From Noviherbaspirillum sp. (GTDB lineage Bacteria; Pseudomonadota; Gammaproteobacteria; Burkholderiales; Burkholderiaceae): a stretch of 12,620 bases of DNA. The translations under genes were made by a program, and so were the position numbers. The notes beneath the pieces were generated by a model. That model ran no database searches and had not been told where the DNA came from. It saw only the letters and a program-made list of their open reading frames with translations. The DNA is taken from assembly GCA_028292785.1 (NCBI GenBank), contig JAQGLQ010000067.1:1-12620 (forward strand). Reading direction: 5' to 3'. Positions 1 to 9,459 of this stretch are shown here, in pieces (positions within the stretch are counted from its first letter, which is position 1; the number at the start of each line of letters is the position of its first letter).

Positions 1-563
1 AATTCCTCGGCGACGCCGACCTGGCGTGGGACGACACCAAGGGCGCGGCGGTGTACCGGCCGATGCTCGGCCGCACCATCAACGCCTACAGCCACCTGAT
101 GCAGCGGGTCGACGCCAAGATGGTCGAGGACCTGTTCGACCGCCCTGCCCAGCCGGCGATCGGCGCGCCTGCGCCGGTTGAAACGGCGGCGGCGGCCGCC
201 AGCGACATCGAAGCGCTGGCGCCGGAAATCAAGATCGACGACTTCACCAAGATCGACCTGCGGATTGCCAAAATCGTCAATTGCGAGCAGGTGGACGGCT
301 CCGACAAATTGCTGCGCCTGACGCTCGACGTCGGTGAAGGCCGCATGCGCAATGTCTTCTCGGGCATCAAGTCGTCCTATCAGCCGGAACAGTTGATCGG
401 CAAGCTGACCGTGCTGGTGGCGAACCTCGCGCCGCGCAAGATGAAGTTCGGCATATCGGAAGGCATGGTGCTGGCCGCCTCGGCCGCCGATGAAAAAGCC
501 AATCCGGGCATTTACGTGCTCACCCCCTGGCCGGGCGCCGAACCGGGCATGCGCATCCGCTGA
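1..563 (+). CDS. metG: Methionyl-tRNA synthetase, C-terminal part (5' end outside window)
   Basis: MetG charges tRNA(Met) with methionine in the cytoplasm. Only the 3' end is present; the open frame enters from the left edge (first full codon at base 3). The first residues, [20 protein letters not shown], look like the end of the anticodon-binding helical domain. An Ala/Pro-rich linker follows (about bases 140-225). From about base 225 there is a tRNA-binding EMAPII/Trbp111-like OB fold ([20 protein letters not shown], then [10 protein letters not shown] and [19 protein letters not shown]), ending at TGA 561-563. This appended C-terminal domain occurs in the dimeric bacterial MetG type. The frame is intact to its stop. 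A GNAT gene starts 6 bases downstream on the same strand. Confidence 0.95.
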   Translation, partial: FLGDADLAWDDTKGAAVYRPMLGRTINAYSHLMQRVDAKMVEDLFDRPAQPAIGAPAPVETAAAAASDIEALAPEIKIDDFTKIDLRIAKIVNCEQVDGSDKLLRLTLDVGEGRMRNVFSGIKSSYQPEQLIGKLTVLVANLAPRKMKFGISEGMVLAASAADEKANPGIYVLTPWPGAEPGMRIR

Positions 564-569
564 GCTGCC

Positions 570-1106
570 ATGAATACGACAGCCTACCCGGCCTCGCGGC
601 GTCAGGAGACGCTTTCCGATCAAACCAGGAGCTTCATCGTCCGCGAGGCCCATGCCGGCGATGCGCAGCTGATTGCGGACCTGACCCGCGCCTGCTGGGC
701 GAACAAGGTGGCGCCTTCGGCGACCGGCCATCGGGAAACCGCCGCGCGCGTGCGCCAGGATTTGCAGCAGGGCGGCGGCTTCATTCTGATCAGCGACGAT
801 CGCCCGCTCGGCTCGGTACGATGGGTTCCGCTCGAAACGCAGTCCGATATCTGGGAAATCACGCGGATGGGCGTCCTGCCTGCCTATCGCGGAGCGCGGC
901 TGTCGCAGCATCTGCTGGAGGCCGTGATCCATCGTGCGCAGACCTCCGATGCCGCCGAACTGCGCTTGGCGGTCCGCGCCGACCAGCCCAGGCTGCTGGA
1001 TCTGTACGCCGCCTTCGGCTTCGAACTCGCGCCGGAACTCGAGTACCCCGACGATCGCCGTCCGGAACCGCCGCCGACCATCATGCGCAGGATGCTGGGA
1101 TATTGA
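570..1106 (+). CDS. GNAT-family N-acetyltransferase, substrate unknown
   Basis: This 178-residue protein has the GNAT fold that moves an acetyl group from acetyl-CoA to an amine; the substrate cannot be told from sequence. After a non-conserved N-terminus of about 20 residues, IVREAHAGDAQLIADLTRACW is the usual beta1-alpha1 entry. The acetyl-CoA binding motif A lies near residues 97-120 (ITRMGVLPAYRGARLSQHLL, with RGARLS at 107-112 standing for the R/QxxGxG/A loop). DLYAAFGFELAPE is the typical late beta-strand region, and the C-terminus PPPTIMRRML is common in this family. The ATG at 570 lies 6 bases after the metG stop, which suggests co-transcription. The Shine-Dalgarno sequence is weak. 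Confidence 0.85.
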   Translation: MNTTAYPASRRQETLSDQTRSFIVREAHAGDAQLIADLTRACWANKVAPSATGHRETAARVRQDLQQGGGFILISDDRPLGSVRWVPLETQSDIWEITRMGVLPAYRGARLSQHLLEAVIHRAQTSDAAELRLAVRADQPRLLDLYAAFGFELAPELEYPDDRRPEPPPTIMRRMLGY

Positions 1107-1187
1107 GCGCGCGCCGGATGGATGCCGGTGGCGGATCGAAGTCAAGGTAAAATGACGGACTTTCACAGCATCGTTAGCAAACAAACC

Positions 1188-1397
1188 ATGAAATTCAGCA
1201 AGCAACAGCAGGGTTACGAATCCGATCTCACCAAGTTCATCAAGGAACTGAAGCAGAAAGATCCGGAACTCGAACTCAAGCAGCGCAGCGGCCGTGCATT
1301 GCTGTGGGATAAGGCGCCGATCGATCTCGATGCGACACAGCGCGCCGGGGAATCGCGCGTACAGCAGCAGCCCTACGTGTATCAGAACAAGATCTGA
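1188..1397 (+). CDS. Small DUF3460-family protein
   Basis: This 69-residue protein has no known function. The core (YESDLTKFIKELKQKDPELELKQRSGRALLWDKAPIDLD, then QPYVYQNKI at the C-terminus) matches the DUF3460 family as I remember it: small, charged, helical proteins found mostly in Burkholderiales next to scpA. There is no signal peptide or membrane segment. I chose ATG 1188 because conserved sequence begins soon after. An in-frame ATG at 1152, preceded by AAGGTAA, would add 12 residues and is a real alternative; the frame stays open back to 1122. The stop lies 10 bases before the scpA ATG, so the two genes are probably transcribed together. Confidence 0.8.
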   Translation: MKFSKQQQGYESDLTKFIKELKQKDPELELKQRSGRALLWDKAPIDLDATQRAGESRVQQQPYVYQNKI

Positions 1398-1407
1398 TAT
1401 CGTGAGC

Positions 1408-4045
<2,638 letters not shown>

Positions 4046-4052
4046 TCCGCTT

Positions 4053-4565
4053 TTACTCGAGTGGCATCAGCATCAGATCGGTGTCGCCCGGATCGATGCC
4101 GCGTTGCGAGAGCAAGGTAGTGACCTGGCCGCGGTGATGGGTCTGATGGTTGAACAGGTGGGTGACCAGAAGCCATGCCGGCCTGCTGCGCGTGGACCTG
4201 GTCAGGCCGCTGTACCAGCTGAAGTCTGCCTGCAGCCACTTGGCGTCGACCACCGCGGCCCAGGCATGAATATCGGCATCCATCGCCAGCCGCGCCGCTT
4301 TCAGCGCATGCCAGTCGCCATATAGCTCGGTGCCGATGGCGGCCTGCGGATACTCTTTTTCAAGCGGCGTACCCTTGGTGAAGCGCCCGATCCAGACATA
4401 GTCGCCCCAGATCAGATGGTTCAGGGTCGCATGGATGGATTTGAAAAATGCGCCGCAGTCGGCCTTGCGCTCGGCATCGGTCAACTGGTCGCAGGCCGCA
4501 TAGATTTTTTCATTCATCCAGCGGTTGTAGCGCGCCATGGTCTGCGCATAAAGCGGTGTAATCAT
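4053..4565 (-). CDS. DinB-family metal-binding four-helix protein
   Basis: This 170-residue protein belongs to the DinB/YfiT-like putative metalloenzyme fold. Members bind a divalent metal through three histidines; some are thiol-S-transferases or damage-inducible proteins of unknown function. The N-terminus MITPLYAQTMARYNRWMNEKIYAAC is the typical first helix. The first ligand is His50 in HATLNHLIWGDYVWIGRF; the second pair is His140 and His144 in HLFNHQTHHRGQVTTLL. All three candidate ligands are present, so it is probably metal-binding. It starts 18 bases after the stop of the ParA-like gene on the same strand, so the two probably share a transcript. It ends only 7 bases from the convergent btuF. 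No LexA box was recognised, so a DNA-damage role should not be assumed from the family name. Confidence 0.85.
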   Translation of the reverse strand: MITPLYAQTMARYNRWMNEKIYAACDQLTDAERKADCGAFFKSIHATLNHLIWGDYVWIGRFTKGTPLEKEYPQAAIGTELYGDWHALKAARLAMDADIHAWAAVVDAKWLQADFSWYSGLTRSTRSRPAWLLVTHLFNHQTHHRGQVTTLLSQRGIDPGDTDLMLMPLE

Positions 4566-4583
4566 GGATTCCGTTTTCCGAGG

Positions 4584-5195
4584 TTATTGTTCCACCCATC
4601 TCACGATTTCCCCCCACTGTTCCAGATCCTTTTCCACGCGCGACGGAGCGACATCCCACAGGGTAGCGCCATGCGCGGCAAGCTGGACATAGTTTTGGGT
4701 ATCGCGCAGATAGCCTAGCATCGGCAGGCCGAGGTTGCCGACATAATGCGCCAGCTGTTCGGCGGAACGCGTGCGTATGTTGACCCGCATGCCGAGTACA
4801 CCGATACCGTATTTGCCCTTGCGGGCGATCAGTTTCTGGAGAAAAGCCTGCGTCGCGAGAATATCGAACATCGAGGCCTGCAGCGGCACGATCACCTTGG
4901 ACGCTATCTTCAGCACTTCCTCGACGTACGCGCCATCGAAGCCCGCCGGCGTATCCAGCACCATGTGGCTGGTGCCCTTGGGCGGCCGCGCGAGCCGTCC
5001 GTCGCGGATTTCCCAGGCCGCGATCGGCGGCAGGATTGCCGGCCGTAGCGCAAGCCACGAACGCGACGATTGCTGGAGATCGACGTCGCCGAGCATGACC
5101 TGATGCCCCTGCTTCGCGAAATAGCCGGCGAGGTTGGTCGCGATCGTGCTCTTGCCGACGCCGCCCTTCGGGTTTGCAATGACTATCACTCGCAT
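4584..5195 (-). CDS. Orphan ParA/MinD-type ATPase
   Basis: This 203-residue cytoplasmic protein is a ParA-superfamily ATPase, of the kind that positions DNA, protein complexes or organelles through ATP-dependent dimerisation. The deviant Walker A motif PKGGVGKST spans residues 9-17, with the signature lysine at 10 and the P-loop lysine at 15. GDVDLQQSSRSW (36-47) is Walker A', and MVLDTPAGFDG near residue 80 is the Walker B region. It lacks the N-terminal DNA-binding extension of plasmid ParA proteins. There is no parB, centromere-like repeat or minE beside it, so its cargo is unknown. The ATG at 5195 has a good ribosome site (GGGAGAGAG). It lies 111 bases downstream of btuD on the same strand and 18 bases upstream of the DinB-family gene. 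Confidence 0.9.
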   Translation of the reverse strand: MRVIVIANPKGGVGKSTIATNLAGYFAKQGHQVMLGDVDLQQSSRSWLALRPAILPPIAAWEIRDGRLARPPKGTSHMVLDTPAGFDGAYVEEVLKIASKVIVPLQASMFDILATQAFLQKLIARKGKYGIGVLGMRVNIRTRSAEQLAHYVGNLGLPMLGYLRDTQNYVQLAAHGATLWDVAPSRVEKDLEQWGEIVRWVEQ

Positions 5196-5306
5196 CGAAC
5201 TCTCTCCCTGACGTGGATTGCGGGTGGCATGTCCCTGCGCCGCCGCTATTGCCCAGGGAATTTTCGCAAGAATAGCATGCTGTTCGGGGTCCTCGGGCCA
5301 AGCCGG

Positions 5307-6074
5307 CTAAGCCAGCGGGATGAAAAAACGTCCCTGCGCGGTAGCCACGACATGAAACCTGCAGCCGAAGGCTTGACCGAGTATGGCTGGCGTCATGGTG
5401 CTCGCGGGGCCGAGCCAATGCCGGTCTTCCCCGAGTATCATTACATGGGTCGCGAAGCGGGACACGAGGTTGATATCATGACAAGCCGCGATCGCGGCCT
5501 TGCCATTCGCCGCCATCTTTCCGATAAGCCGCATGACTGCAAGCTGGGAGGCGGCATCCTGTTGGGCGGTGGGTTCGTCGAGCAGAAATATTTCCGGGTC
5601 CTGCGCGAGCAGGGTCGCCAGAGCGACACGCTGGCGTTCGCCACCCGACAGGGTGATCACATCCTTGTCCGCGTGGCCAGACAGTCCGACCGCCGACAAG
5701 GCCGAACGGGCCGCCGCCACGTCCTCGTCGTTTTCCCAGCCGAGGCCGGCCTGGAAAGAATGGCGGCCGGCGAGCACCGTTTCCAGCGCGGTGCTCGAAA
5801 AGGCATCGAACTGCTGCTGCGCCATGAGGCCGCGCAGTTTCGCCAGCGGTCCGGCGTGCATCGAATGGATGTCCGTTCCCTTCACCAGGACATGGCCTTC
5901 CTTCGGTGCGAGCAGGCCCGCGATAGTGCGCAGCAAGGTGCTCTTACCGGCGCCGTTGCGGCCGAGGAGGCACCAGAACTCGCCGCGCGCGATCCGCATA
6001 TCGAGTCCGCTGCACAAGGTCTTGCCGCCGGCTTCGATGCGCAGCGATTGCGTGCTCAGCAAGGCGACGCTCAT
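5307..6074 (-). CDS. btuD: ATP-binding subunit of the vitamin B12 ABC transporter
   Basis: BtuD hydrolyses ATP on the cytoplasmic side of the BtuC2D2 complex to pull cobalamin across the inner membrane. The 255-residue protein has every ABC motif: Walker A GRNGAGKST (38-46), Q-loop glutamines near 86-88, signature LSGGERQR (142-149), Walker B IFLLDEPT (162-169) and the H-loop histidine 199 in AACHDIN. The D-loop region reads AQQD. The start ATG (6074-6072) overlaps the btuC stop in an ATGA arrangement, which sets the start and implies translational coupling. The frame is open far upstream inside btuC, but those extra codons are shadow sequence. FecC/D-type siderophore ATPases look similar; the btuB/btuC context and the riboswitch favour B12. 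Confidence 0.92.
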   Translation of the reverse strand: MSVALLSTQSLRIEAGGKTLCSGLDMRIARGEFWCLLGRNGAGKSTLLRTIAGLLAPKEGHVLVKGTDIHSMHAGPLAKLRGLMAQQQFDAFSSTALETVLAGRHSFQAGLGWENDEDVAAARSALSAVGLSGHADKDVITLSGGERQRVALATLLAQDPEIFLLDEPTAQQDAASQLAVMRLIGKMAANGKAAIAACHDINLVSRFATHVMILGEDRHWLGPASTMTPAILGQAFGCRFHVVATAQGRFFIPLA

Positions 6075-7045
6075 GCGCGACTCCTCGACAGCAGCCACAG
6101 AAATACCGGCACGCCGGCCAGAGCGGTGATCACGCCGACCGGAAGCTGGGTCGGCGCGACGACGGTCCGCGCCATCAGGTCGGCCAGCGTCAGCACGCTG
6201 CCGCCGGCAAGCACGCTGGCCGGCAAAAGAATGCGCTGGTCGTTGCCGAACATGAGCCTGATCGCATGTGGCACGACCAGCCCGACGAAGCCGATGGTGC
6301 CGGCCGCGCTGACCGCTGCCGCGGTGGCGACGGAGGCGACGCATACCGTCATGACACGCAGCCGCACCACCGGCACGCCGAGCAGCTGCGCAAAGCTTTC
6401 GCCGCGCGCCAGCAGGTTCAACTGCCTCGCATGGATCACCGCCCAGCCGATCGCGGCCAGCAGGATAAGCCATGCCGGCATGATGAAGCGATTGCCTTCG
6501 AGGTCGCCCATCAGCCAGAACACCATGCCGCGCATTTGCGCGTCGGGCGCCAGGCTCAACAGCAGCGTGACCAGCGCGCCGAAGCCGGAAGCGATCATCA
6601 CGCCGGTCAGAATCAAGCGGTGCCCCGCCGCGAACGGCGCAGCGGGCAGGCGGCGCAACGGTTGATGCACCAGGCCGAACAGCAGCAGCACGGCGATGCC
6701 GGCGCCGACCGCGGCGCCGGCGCCGGCCATGCCCTCCTGCCCGATGCCGAGATAGAGCGCCACCATCATCGCGCTCAGGGCACCCGCCGCCGCGCCGCCG
6801 GACAGTCCGAGCACATACGGGTCGGACAGCGGATTGCGCAGCAGAACCTGCATCAGCGCCCCGGCCAGCGACAGCAGGCCGCCAACCGCGAATGCGGCAA
6901 GCACGCGCGGCACGCGCAGCATCCAGATCAGCTCATGGTTCGCCGGCGAGAGCATGCAGCCGGTGCTGCCGCACAGCGCGGAAACGGCGAGCGCAAGCGC
7001 GGCCAGGATGCCCAGGCCGAGCAGGATGGTGATTGCGCGCCGCAT
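6071..7045 (-). CDS. btuC: Vitamin B12 ABC transporter permease
   Basis: This 324-residue integral inner-membrane protein is the FecCD/BtuC-type channel subunit, which forms a dimer that binds BtuD inside and BtuF outside. The sequence is a series of hydrophobic helices (about ten expected), beginning with ITILLGLGILAALALAVSAL. Family motifs are RVPRVLAAFAVGGLLSLAGALMQ running into LLRNPLSDPYVLGLSGGAAAG, and GTIGFVGLVVPHAIRLMFG near the C-terminal third, which includes the cytoplasmic coupling helix contacting BtuD. The ATG at 7045 is preceded by a strong ribosome site (GGAAGGGAAG) and lies 22 bases after the btuB stop. Its stop overlaps the btuD start by 4 bases. Iron-siderophore permeases share this fold; the B12 assignment rests on the neighbours. 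Confidence 0.93.
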   Translation of the reverse strand: MRRAITILLGLGILAALALAVSALCGSTGCMLSPANHELIWMLRVPRVLAAFAVGGLLSLAGALMQVLLRNPLSDPYVLGLSGGAAAGALSAMMVALYLGIGQEGMAGAGAAVGAGIAVLLLFGLVHQPLRRLPAAPFAAGHRLILTGVMIASGFGALVTLLLSLAPDAQMRGMVFWLMGDLEGNRFIMPAWLILLAAIGWAVIHARQLNLLARGESFAQLLGVPVVRLRVMTVCVASVATAAAVSAAGTIGFVGLVVPHAIRLMFGNDQRILLPASVLAGGSVLTLADLMARTVVAPTQLPVGVITALAGVPVFLWLLSRSRA

Positions 7046-7067
7046 CGTTGCTTCCCTTCCGCTTCGG

Positions 7068-8933
7068 TTACTGCTGCCAGTTCAGGCCGACGAATACGCC
7101 GCGCGGCGGCTGGTTGAAGCCGAAGGCGGTTTGATATTCGCGGTCGAACAGATTTTCCAGCCTGCCGAACACCGACAGCTCCTTGCCGAGCGAGTAACGC
7201 GCCTGCAAATTCACCAGCGTGTACGCGCCGAGCCGGTTGCTACCTTCCGGGCGGGCGCCGGTGTAATCGACATCGCCGCCGACTTTCCAGCGTCCATAGG
7301 CGGTATTCGCGGACACCGATGCAAGAGTCCGGGCGCGTCGGATCAGACGCTCGCCGGTGGTGTCGTCGCGCGGATTCTGCAAGGTCAGGCTGGCGCGCAG
7401 ATCGGTGTCGCGCCATTTGCCGGTCGCGCTCAATTCCAGTCCCTTGTTGCGGGCCTTGGAAATATTCTCGAAGCGGCTGGTCGCGAAATCGTAATCCAGC
7501 TGCTCGGCGGTGCGCGTCGTGAACACCGTGGCGCGCAACAACGTGTCCTGCACGGCGTATTGCAATCCAACCTCGGCGGCACGCGCCTTCTCCGGTTTGA
7601 GCGACGGGTTGCCATATACCGGTGCGTACAGATATCCCAGCGGCGGCGCATTGAAGGCGGTCGACACGCTCGCCGTCGCCTTCAGCGCATTCGTCAGCAG
7701 ATAGCCGTATCCGAGATAACCGGTGGTGGCGGAGTCGACGTTCTCGATCCTGTCATGGCGCGCATTCAATTGCCACTGATGCGCGCCCGCCTTGCCCTGG
7801 ATGCCGGCATACACGCTGTCGGCATTGCGTCCGATCCTGAACACCGGATCGAATCCGCTGTCGCTGGTCAGATGCTGCGACTGGTGCTCGGCGCCGGCCG
7901 TGACGGTCCATGCCGGATCAAGCACGATTTCGTTGTTCCATTGCAGCGTGCGGTTGCGGGTGCGGTAATAGTCGTTGATGGGAAACGCGGTGATATACCG
8001 ATTCGCGTTGCGGTCGCGGAATTCCGAGTAGGACACGCGCGAAGCCCAGCTGTCGGTAATGCGGTTGTGCGAAAACAGGGTGGCGACACTCAGGTCGGTT
8101 TCGCCGCGATGGACGTCGGCAGGCGTATCGAAGCTGCTGTCGAAATCGAATTTCCCCTCGGTGGCCAGGAAGCGCACGCCGAGTTCCTGTCCTTTCGACC
8201 ATTCCGTCGAAAGGGTGCCGTTGGCGCTGGTGTTGCGGTAGCCGTCGTTGTCAGGGTTGGCGCCCGGCCGCTGCGCGGAATTGATCGCGGAAAAACCGTC
8301 GGTACGGAAATGCGACGCGCCCAGCGAATAGCGCAGGCCGCCGGAGGAGCCGCTGACGACGGCCGAAGCGCGCCGCGTATCGCGAGAGCCCGCTTCGACG
8401 GTGGCGTTGACGCGCGCCGGCCCATCGCCTCTTTTCGTGAATACCTGGATCACGCCGCCGATGGCGCCGGAGCCGTAGATGGCGGACACGTTGCCGCGCA
8501 CGATTTCGATGCGCTCGATCTGATCCAGCATCAGGTGCTCGAGGCTCACCGTGCCGGTGGCGTCCTGTTTGGTCAACGGCACGCCGTCGAGCAGAACCAG
8601 CGTCTGGCGCGATGGAGCGCCGCGCATGAAGATCCCGCCGGACTGGCCGATGCCGCCGTTCCGGGTGAACTGGAGGCCGGCTTCATGCCTGAGCAGGGAC
8701 GGCAGGTCGACTGCCTGCGAATTGGCGATATCCTGCGCGCTCAACACGGTCGTGTGAGGCAGTGCTTCGGCCTGCAACTGCTGGACGCGCGCCGCCGTCA
8801 CGACGACCGGAGCGAGCGCCTTGTCGCCGGCGGACTGGGCCGCTGCAGGGGCCGCGCCCAGGGTGGAAAAAGCCGATGCAAGCGCAAGCGGCGTCAATGC
8901 CGCAAAGCCGGCGCGAGATGTGGAATGTTTCAT
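7068..8933 (-). CDS. btuB: TonB-dependent outer-membrane vitamin B12 receptor
   Basis: BtuB imports cobalamin across the outer membrane using energy passed from TonB. The 621-residue protein begins with a signal peptide (MKHSTSRAGFAALTPLALASAFSTLGAAPAAA, cleavage near residue 33). APVVVTA (41-47) is the probable TonB box. The plug domain follows: VLSAQDIANSQAVDLPSLL, GGIFMRGAPSRQTLVLLDGVPL, and IERIEIVRGNVSAIYGSGAIGGVIQVFT. The rest is a beta-barrel with many short aromatic-rich strands, ending ENLFDREYQTAFGFNQPPRGVFVGLNWQQ. The last residue is Gln rather than the usual aromatic. ATG 8933 is chosen because the signal peptide starts there, but the nearest SD-like GGAGG is 21 bases upstream; the frame stays open up to 9092. 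It is the first gene of the riboswitch-controlled operon. Confidence 0.94.
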   Translation of the reverse strand: MKHSTSRAGFAALTPLALASAFSTLGAAPAAAQSAGDKALAPVVVTAARVQQLQAEALPHTTVLSAQDIANSQAVDLPSLLRHEAGLQFTRNGGIGQSGGIFMRGAPSRQTLVLLDGVPLTKQDATGTVSLEHLMLDQIERIEIVRGNVSAIYGSGAIGGVIQVFTKRGDGPARVNATVEAGSRDTRRASAVVSGSSGGLRYSLGASHFRTDGFSAINSAQRPGANPDNDGYRNTSANGTLSTEWSKGQELGVRFLATEGKFDFDSSFDTPADVHRGETDLSVATLFSHNRITDSWASRVSYSEFRDRNANRYITAFPINDYYRTRNRTLQWNNEIVLDPAWTVTAGAEHQSQHLTSDSGFDPVFRIGRNADSVYAGIQGKAGAHQWQLNARHDRIENVDSATTGYLGYGYLLTNALKATASVSTAFNAPPLGYLYAPVYGNPSLKPEKARAAEVGLQYAVQDTLLRATVFTTRTAEQLDYDFATSRFENISKARNKGLELSATGKWRDTDLRASLTLQNPRDDTTGERLIRRARTLASVSANTAYGRWKVGGDVDYTGARPEGSNRLGAYTLVNLQARYSLGKELSVFGRLENLFDREYQTAFGFNQPPRGVFVGLNWQQ

Positions 8934-8942
8934 GTTTTTTAT

Positions 8943-8987
8943 ATTGATGACAAGCCTCCGGCCCGCTTCCCCGCAGGCCGGATCAAT
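8943..8987 (-). promoter_or_regulatory. Probable expression platform: hairpin around the SD-like GGAGG before btuB
   Basis: Between the riboswitch and btuB the minus strand contains a 9-bp stem CCGGCCTGC / GCGGGCCGG (8981-8958, one T-G pair) with a six-base GGGGAA loop. An outer 6-bp stem ATTGAT / ATCAAT (8987-8982 with 8948-8943) surrounds it, leaving AGGCTTGTC as a bulge. The only strong SD-like sequence, GGAGG (8959-8955), is half in the stem and half in the bulge. No run of T follows, so it does not look like a terminator; masking of the ribosome site is more likely. The structure ends 9 bases before the ATG. Its role as the riboswitch's switching element is inference. Confidence 0.5.
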
Positions 8988-9100
8988 GGAAGTCGCAACG
9001 GAGTCATCAAATACGAAGATCGAAACCATGATGTACTGCTCAGGCATCCCGGGACCGGCTGATTCGTGTTTGCGAACACCCCGTCGCGGCACTTCCCCCT

Positions 9101-9338
9101 GTTCTGGCCGGTATCCGGGCTGACAAGTCTGGGCGCCTCACCTTCCCATGCGAACCGCACAGTGGCATGAAGAGACGGCCGGTCGTCGCGGACCCGCCAT
9201 GTGGAGCGGGATGCGACGACGCTTGTTTTACCGTTGCGGGGGCAGCACACGTTAGCTTTCCGACATGAACCTGCGTGGTTCGAAGCACCGTGTTTCCCGT
9301 TTAACCGCGCACATGGAGATGTGCGCGAGCACCAAAAC
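9101..9338 (-). ncRNA. Cobalamin (AdoCbl) riboswitch in the btuB leader
   Basis: The minus strand carries the standard cobalamin riboswitch core in the right order. A P1 helix can form between GTTTTGG (9338-9332) and CCAGAAC (9107-9101). A perfect 8-bp hairpin with a 4-base loop follows (9326-9307), then TTAAACGGGAAACACGG, whose ACACG (9293-9289) pairs with CGTGT (9251-9247). Next come CCCCCGCAACGGTAA (9242-9228), an arm with GTCGTCGC/GCGACGAC (9220-9213 with 9189-9182) and inner CCCGC/GCGGG, then GCCACTGTGCG (9166-9156). The B12 box GTCAGCCCGGATACCGGCC (9124-9106) closes it. Riboswitches of this class lower expression of the downstream gene when cobalamin is plentiful. It lies 167 bases before the btuB ATG and is expected to control at least btuB and btuC. 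Confidence 0.95.
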
Positions 9339-9344
9339 TCCGGC

Positions 9345-9373
9345 AGTGTATGCGCCGGGGCCGGGCGCGTCAA
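9345..9373 (-). promoter_or_regulatory. Sigma-70-type promoter for the btuB leader
   Basis: The minus strand reads TTGACG (9373-9368), a 17-base spacer, then TACACT (9350-9345). These match the -35 TTGACA at 5 of 6 and the -10 TATAAT at 4 of 6 with ideal spacing. A start about 7 bases downstream falls at 9338, exactly where the P1 helix of the riboswitch begins. This agreement between two independently read elements is the main support. Confidence 0.75.
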
Positions 9374-9459
9374 ATCGGCAACATGTTCATGCGCAAAGGT
9401 TTACACTGTGCGCCGCGTTCATCCATCTGTTCCTTACCGGCACCGTCCGACCACTCTCG

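Larger units (their letters stand above)
8934..9459. other. Divergent btuB / hydrolase intergenic region
   Basis: This 526-base stretch is the only large gap without an assigned gene. On the minus strand it holds, in transcription order, a promoter, the cobalamin riboswitch, about 110 bases of connecting leader with a short GTGTT/AACAC hairpin (about 9063-9076), and the SD-proximal hairpin. Bases 9374-9459 must contain the hydrolase start signals, but I see only a lone TACACT at 9402-9407 without a good -35 partner. No complete additional gene is convincing here. Confidence 0.7.

Noticed and set aside
1148..1153. TAAAAT before the DUF3460 gene as a -10 box.
   Set aside because: No acceptable -35 hexamer lies 16-18 bases upstream, and the same bases could be part of the alternative ATG 1152 start region.
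5070..6665. A 531-codon plus-strand frame opposite the ParA-like gene, btuD and btuC.
   Set aside because: The minus-strand genes have complete motifs and good start sites; the antisense product shows no domain and has a biased composition.
6834..9062. A 742-codon open frame on the plus strand opposite btuB and btuC.
   Set aside because: It is antisense to two well-supported genes, its product is rich in Arg/Ala/Gly with no recognisable motif, and long antisense frames are expected at this GC content.
8939..9373. A 144-codon minus-strand frame through the riboswitch.
   Set aside because: It runs through the structured RNA core, shows no domain, and ends just before btuB; it is explained by the riboswitch.
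9402..9407. TACACT on the plus strand as a -10 box for the hydrolase.
   Set aside because: At spacings of 16-18 bases the upstream hexamers (AACATG, CAACAT, GCAACA) match TTGACA poorly; too weak to list as a promoter.
9265..9459. Longer version of the alpha/beta hydrolase starting at 9265.
   Set aside because: The extra 65 residues have no family similarity and run antisense to the riboswitch and btuB promoter; the typical N-terminus begins at ATG 9460.
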